Shown: piece after piece, positions 15,815-17,827 of the stretch
How positions within the stretch are numbered: the first letter of the stretch is position 1
How the letters are laid out: each line of letters starts with the position of its first letter
Assembly (NCBI GenBank): GCA_902470765.1
Contig: CABRHW010000031.1
Location: forward strand, 1 to 17,827
DNA: 17,827 bases
Direction of reading: 5' to 3'
DNA from: an uncultured Collinsella sp.
Lineage (GTDB): Bacteria; Actinomycetota; Coriobacteriia; Coriobacteriales; Coriobacteriaceae
The notes under the pieces: model-generated
The model's input: the letters and a program-made list of their open reading frames with translations, nothing else
What the model was told of the DNA's origin: nothing
The model's database searches: none
Translations under genes and position numbers: made by a program

Positions 15815-16642
15815 ATGATTGATGCGTGCCCCGATTCCGCCGTGCTCTTTTTTGACGTGGACGGCACGCTGACGTCGTTCGATCCCGACAACATGACCGA
15901 CAAGGACTTTTCGGCGGTTCACCCCTCGCAGGCGGTCGTCGAGGCGTTTCATCGTCTGCGCGACGCGGGACACCATGCATTTATCTGCACGGGTCGTCCC
16001 TTGTGGCTGATTGCCGATGGCCTGCGCGCGCTGAACCCGGCGGGTGTCGTTGCCATGGCGGGAGCGACGCTCGAGGTCGAGGGCCGCGTGGTGCATGAGG
16101 ACTGCTTTGACGAGGACGTTATTGAGGAGCTTGCGCGCCGTATGGCCGCGGCAGGGATTGAGGCCTTTTTCGAGACCAACGTGGCTACTTTTGCCCTGGA
16201 ACCCGCGGGTGTTGAGCAGTCGTCTCTGATCGGCACTTCTGTGGTGCACAGCACCGAGGAAATGCGCGTCGACGGCAGTCTGCGCGTGGGCAAGGTATGC
16301 CTCAGTGTGCCCAGTTTGGCTCGCGTGGCCAACGATGACGGCTTTATCGATCGCGAGTTTGAGCTGTGCAACACCGGTGGCCAGAATCGCGAGCTGAGCC
16401 CCAAGGGCATTGACAAGGGCGTGGGCGTGGCGCGAGCGCTGGAATACCTGGGTCGCACCGGCAACGCGCGCACCTTTGGCTTTGGCGATTCCGGCAACGA
16501 TCTGGGTATGCTCGCCGCTGTCGAGACGGCCGTGGCCATGGGCAACGCTATGCCCGAGGTCAAGGCGCTCGCCGACTACGTGACTGATGATGTCGCACAC
16601 GACGGCACCGTCACAGCGATGCAGCATTTCGGCCTCATCTAA
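15815..16642 (+). CDS. HAD-superfamily (Cof-type, class IIB) phosphatase
   Basis: ATG 15815 follows GAAAGGA by 6-7 nt; the product is 275 aa, the usual length for Cof-type HAD hydrolases. Motif I is LFFDVDGTL with nucleophile Asp14 and acid/base Asp16. Motif II lies in HAFICTGRP, Lys of motif III in SPKGIDKGVG, and motif IV is GFGDSGNDLGM with Asp225 and Asp229 as Mg2+ ligands. The large cap between TGRP and the KG motif marks class IIB. Such enzymes dephosphorylate sugar phosphates, flavin or pyridoxal phosphates; the substrate cannot be read from sequence. It stands in its own unit, divergent from rlmKL. The 193-bp gap after it holds only a weak AAACAC/GTGTTT hairpin (16715-16730). Confidence 0.9.
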   Translation: MIDACPDSAVLFFDVDGTLTSFDPDNMTDKDFSAVHPSQAVVEAFHRLRDAGHHAFICTGRPLWLIADGLRALNPAGVVAMAGATLEVEGRVVHEDCFDEDVIEELARRMAAAGIEAFFETNVATFALEPAGVEQSSLIGTSVVHSTEEMRVDGSLRVGKVCLSVPSLARVANDDGFIDREFELCNTGGQNRELSPKGIDKGVGVARALEYLGRTGNARTFGFGDSGNDLGMLAAVETAVAMGNAMPEVKALADYVTDDVAHDGTVTAMQHFGLI

Positions 16643-16835
16643 TGAATCCCACGTTCTGACGTTTGCTCAAACTGCGACTCTTTGCTTTTGCATGCTCAAT
16701 CGATTTATCAATCCAAACACTGAGGTGTTTATACCGTTCGCCGAGAAGATAAAAAACCGCAGCTCACGCCTTGATAAACGTAGGTAAAGTGTTTAGCAGT
16801 TTAACGCCCATGTGCAAGCGAAAGGAATCAGGCAG

Positions 16836-17540
16836 ATGGCAATCAAGGTGTTCGCTGACGGTGCAAACCTCGAGGGCATGCTCGACATGTACGAGAACGG
16901 CAACGTTCAGGGTTTCACGACCAACCCGTCCCTTATGAAGAAGGGCGGCGTGACGGATTACCGCGCGTTTGCCAAGGAGGTCCTGGCCCACATCACCAAT
17001 GTGTCCGTCTCGTTTGAGGTCTTTGCCGACGACGTCGAGACCATGGAGGTCGAGGCGCGCGAGATCGCTACCTGGGCCGAGAACGTCTACGTCAAGATTC
17101 CGTGCGTGACCACCAAGGGCGAGTCCACCGCCGAGCTGGTGCGCAAGCTTTCGGCCGACGGCATCAAGGTCAACGTCACCACCATCTTTACGCCTACGCA
17201 GGTTGATGAGATGGTCGAGGCCGTCGACGCCGAGACGCCGTCCATCATCTCGCTCTTTGCCGGCCGCATCGCCGATACCGGCGTCGACCCCATTCCGTTT
17301 ATGACGGAGTCGGTCAAGAAGGCCGCCGCAAAGCCCAACTGCGAGGTCCTGTGGGCGTCCACGCGCGAGCTCATCAACATTTACCAGGCAGAAGCCTGCG
17401 GTTGCCAGATCATTACGGTGCCCAACAGCATCCTGGCCAAGCGCAAGAACATCGGTCGCGACCCGTACGAGGTCTCGCTCGACACCGTGCGCGGCTTTGC
17501 CAAGGATATCGCCGCTTTGGGCTTCCATATCCTGCCGTAG
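16836..17540 (+). CDS. tal: Transaldolase-family protein (short TalC/FSA-like type)
   Basis: ATG 16836 is preceded by AAAGGA (16821-16826) at 9 nt; a GTG at 16812 is in frame but lies before the RBS. The product is 234 aa, the size of the short single-domain transaldolases and fructose-6-phosphate aldolases. The barrel motifs are visible: KVFADGANLEG, GFTTNPSLMKK, SFEVFADD, ENVYVKIP with the Schiff-base Lys87, NVTTIFT, SLFAGRIADTG and VLWASTRELINIYQ. Transaldolases move a dihydroxyacetone unit between sugar phosphates in the non-oxidative pentose phosphate pathway; the FSA activity is an alternative that sequence alone does not exclude. TTGATA at 16771-16776 is a possible -35 without a good -10. 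The TAG stop overlaps the edge of an inserted-looking segment, and the last 19 coding bases recur at 17675-17693. Confidence 0.92.
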   Translation: MAIKVFADGANLEGMLDMYENGNVQGFTTNPSLMKKGGVTDYRAFAKEVLAHITNVSVSFEVFADDVETMEVEAREIATWAENVYVKIPCVTTKGESTAELVRKLSADGIKVNVTTIFTPTQVDEMVEAVDAETPSIISLFAGRIADTGVDPIPFMTESVKKAAAKPNCEVLWASTRELINIYQAEACGCQIITVPNSILAKRKNIGRDPYEVSLDTVRGFAKDIAALGFHILP

Positions 17541-17693
17541 CGCGAACACTGACTACGCCGCGGGCTGCTCGCCCCGGCTTTCCTTTCCCTATCGCTCACG
17601 CGCTCCGCGAGGGTCGCGCTAGGCAAAGGAAAGGCCGGGGCTGCCGACACGAGCTTGCCAGCAAGTTGGCGCTTGGCTTCCATATCCTGCCGT
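17520..17693 (+). repeat. 19-bp direct repeat of the transaldolase 3' end
   Basis: GGCTTCCATATCCTGCCGT occurs exactly at 17520-17538 (codons for GFHILP) and again at 17675-17693, 155 bp apart. A 19-bp exact match this close is not expected by chance. It is a target duplication, an att-like pair or a local gene-end duplication. Confidence 0.85.
17539..17674. mobile_element. Possible MITE-like insertion with a long hairpin, between the two direct repeats
   Basis: The 136 bp between the direct repeats begin AGCGCGAAC (17539-17547) and end GTTGGCGCT T (17665-17674). These ends are inverted repeats at 8 of 9 positions. In the centre GCCCCGGC-TTTCCTTT (17571-17586) pairs with 17625-17641, with one bulged base, and the stem continues imperfectly inward. 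There is no coding potential and no T-run. The symmetric layout (about 32 nt either side of the hairpin) supports a non-autonomous inserted element; a degenerate terminator is the alternative. Confidence 0.5.
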
Positions 17694-17827
17694 GGGCAAA
17701 GGTACCCCCGCCTGCGCCGTGCAAAATTGAGAGTATTCAGCAAGGTAAAGGTCTTTATCAGTTAACCGAAGCGGTCGCGCGCGCAGACGTGGTGTAAGAG
17801 TGTCCTGAGGTCCGTCGCTGCAAGTCC
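17694..17827. other. No recognisable gene at the right edge
   Basis: An open frame runs from the second GFHILP copy to a stop at 17797. It shows no family resemblance and no RBS-led start inside this stretch. It is probably the upstream region of a gene beyond the window. Confidence 0.4.

Noticed and set aside
17351..17797. 148-codon plus-strand frame overlapping the transaldolase 3' end
   Set aside because: It has no family resemblance or RBS and mostly overlaps the transaldolase in another frame; only the duplicated GFHILP segment is meaningful.

Overview
This 17.8 kb window is GC-rich and densely coding, with Shine-Dalgarno-led genes and strong intergenic hairpins. The gene set is a secreted FG-GAP/sortase-anchored protein, an LTA-synthase-family enzyme, Kup, a KdpD/KdpE-like pair, fused RlmKL and a short transaldolase. 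This fits a Gram-positive, high-GC gut actinobacterium of the Coriobacteriia, most likely Collinsella or a close relative. The assignment is inferred from gene content and intergenic repeat style; no rRNA or tRNA is present to confirm it.

Left part (1-4620): a palindrome, three tandem copies of a 62-bp inverted-repeat unit and short ATGAGACACG-type repeats lie before one large secreted surface-protein gene (438-4454). Its signal peptide is interrupted by an in-frame TAG: ATG at 366, TAG at 399-401. A strong terminator follows the gene, then a fourth, solitary copy of the 62-bp unit. The 371 bp between this gene and the next (4455-4825) hold only these hairpins and repeats and no gene.

Middle (4596-8223): a minus-strand LTA-synthase-like membrane phosphoglycerol transferase has a long 3' flank with a 129-bp near-perfect inverted repeat and a terminator. 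It is divergent from a plus-strand nitroreductase.

Potassium region (8300-13085): kup is followed by a 64-codon single-TM protein. After a terminator-like hairpin come a truncated KdpD-type histidine kinase and a KdpE-type response regulator. No kdpFABC genes are present, so the obvious local target of this two-component system is Kup itself; that is inference. A bidirectional hairpin separates this block from the next gene.

Right part (13181-17827): minus-strand rlmKL has an N-terminal methyltransferase half that appears to have lost its catalytic motifs. It is divergent from a HAD-family phosphatase, which is followed by a transaldolase-family gene. The last 19 bp of the transaldolase coding region are repeated downstream, bracketing a 136-bp hairpin segment that looks like a small inserted element. 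I recognise no gene in 17541-17827.
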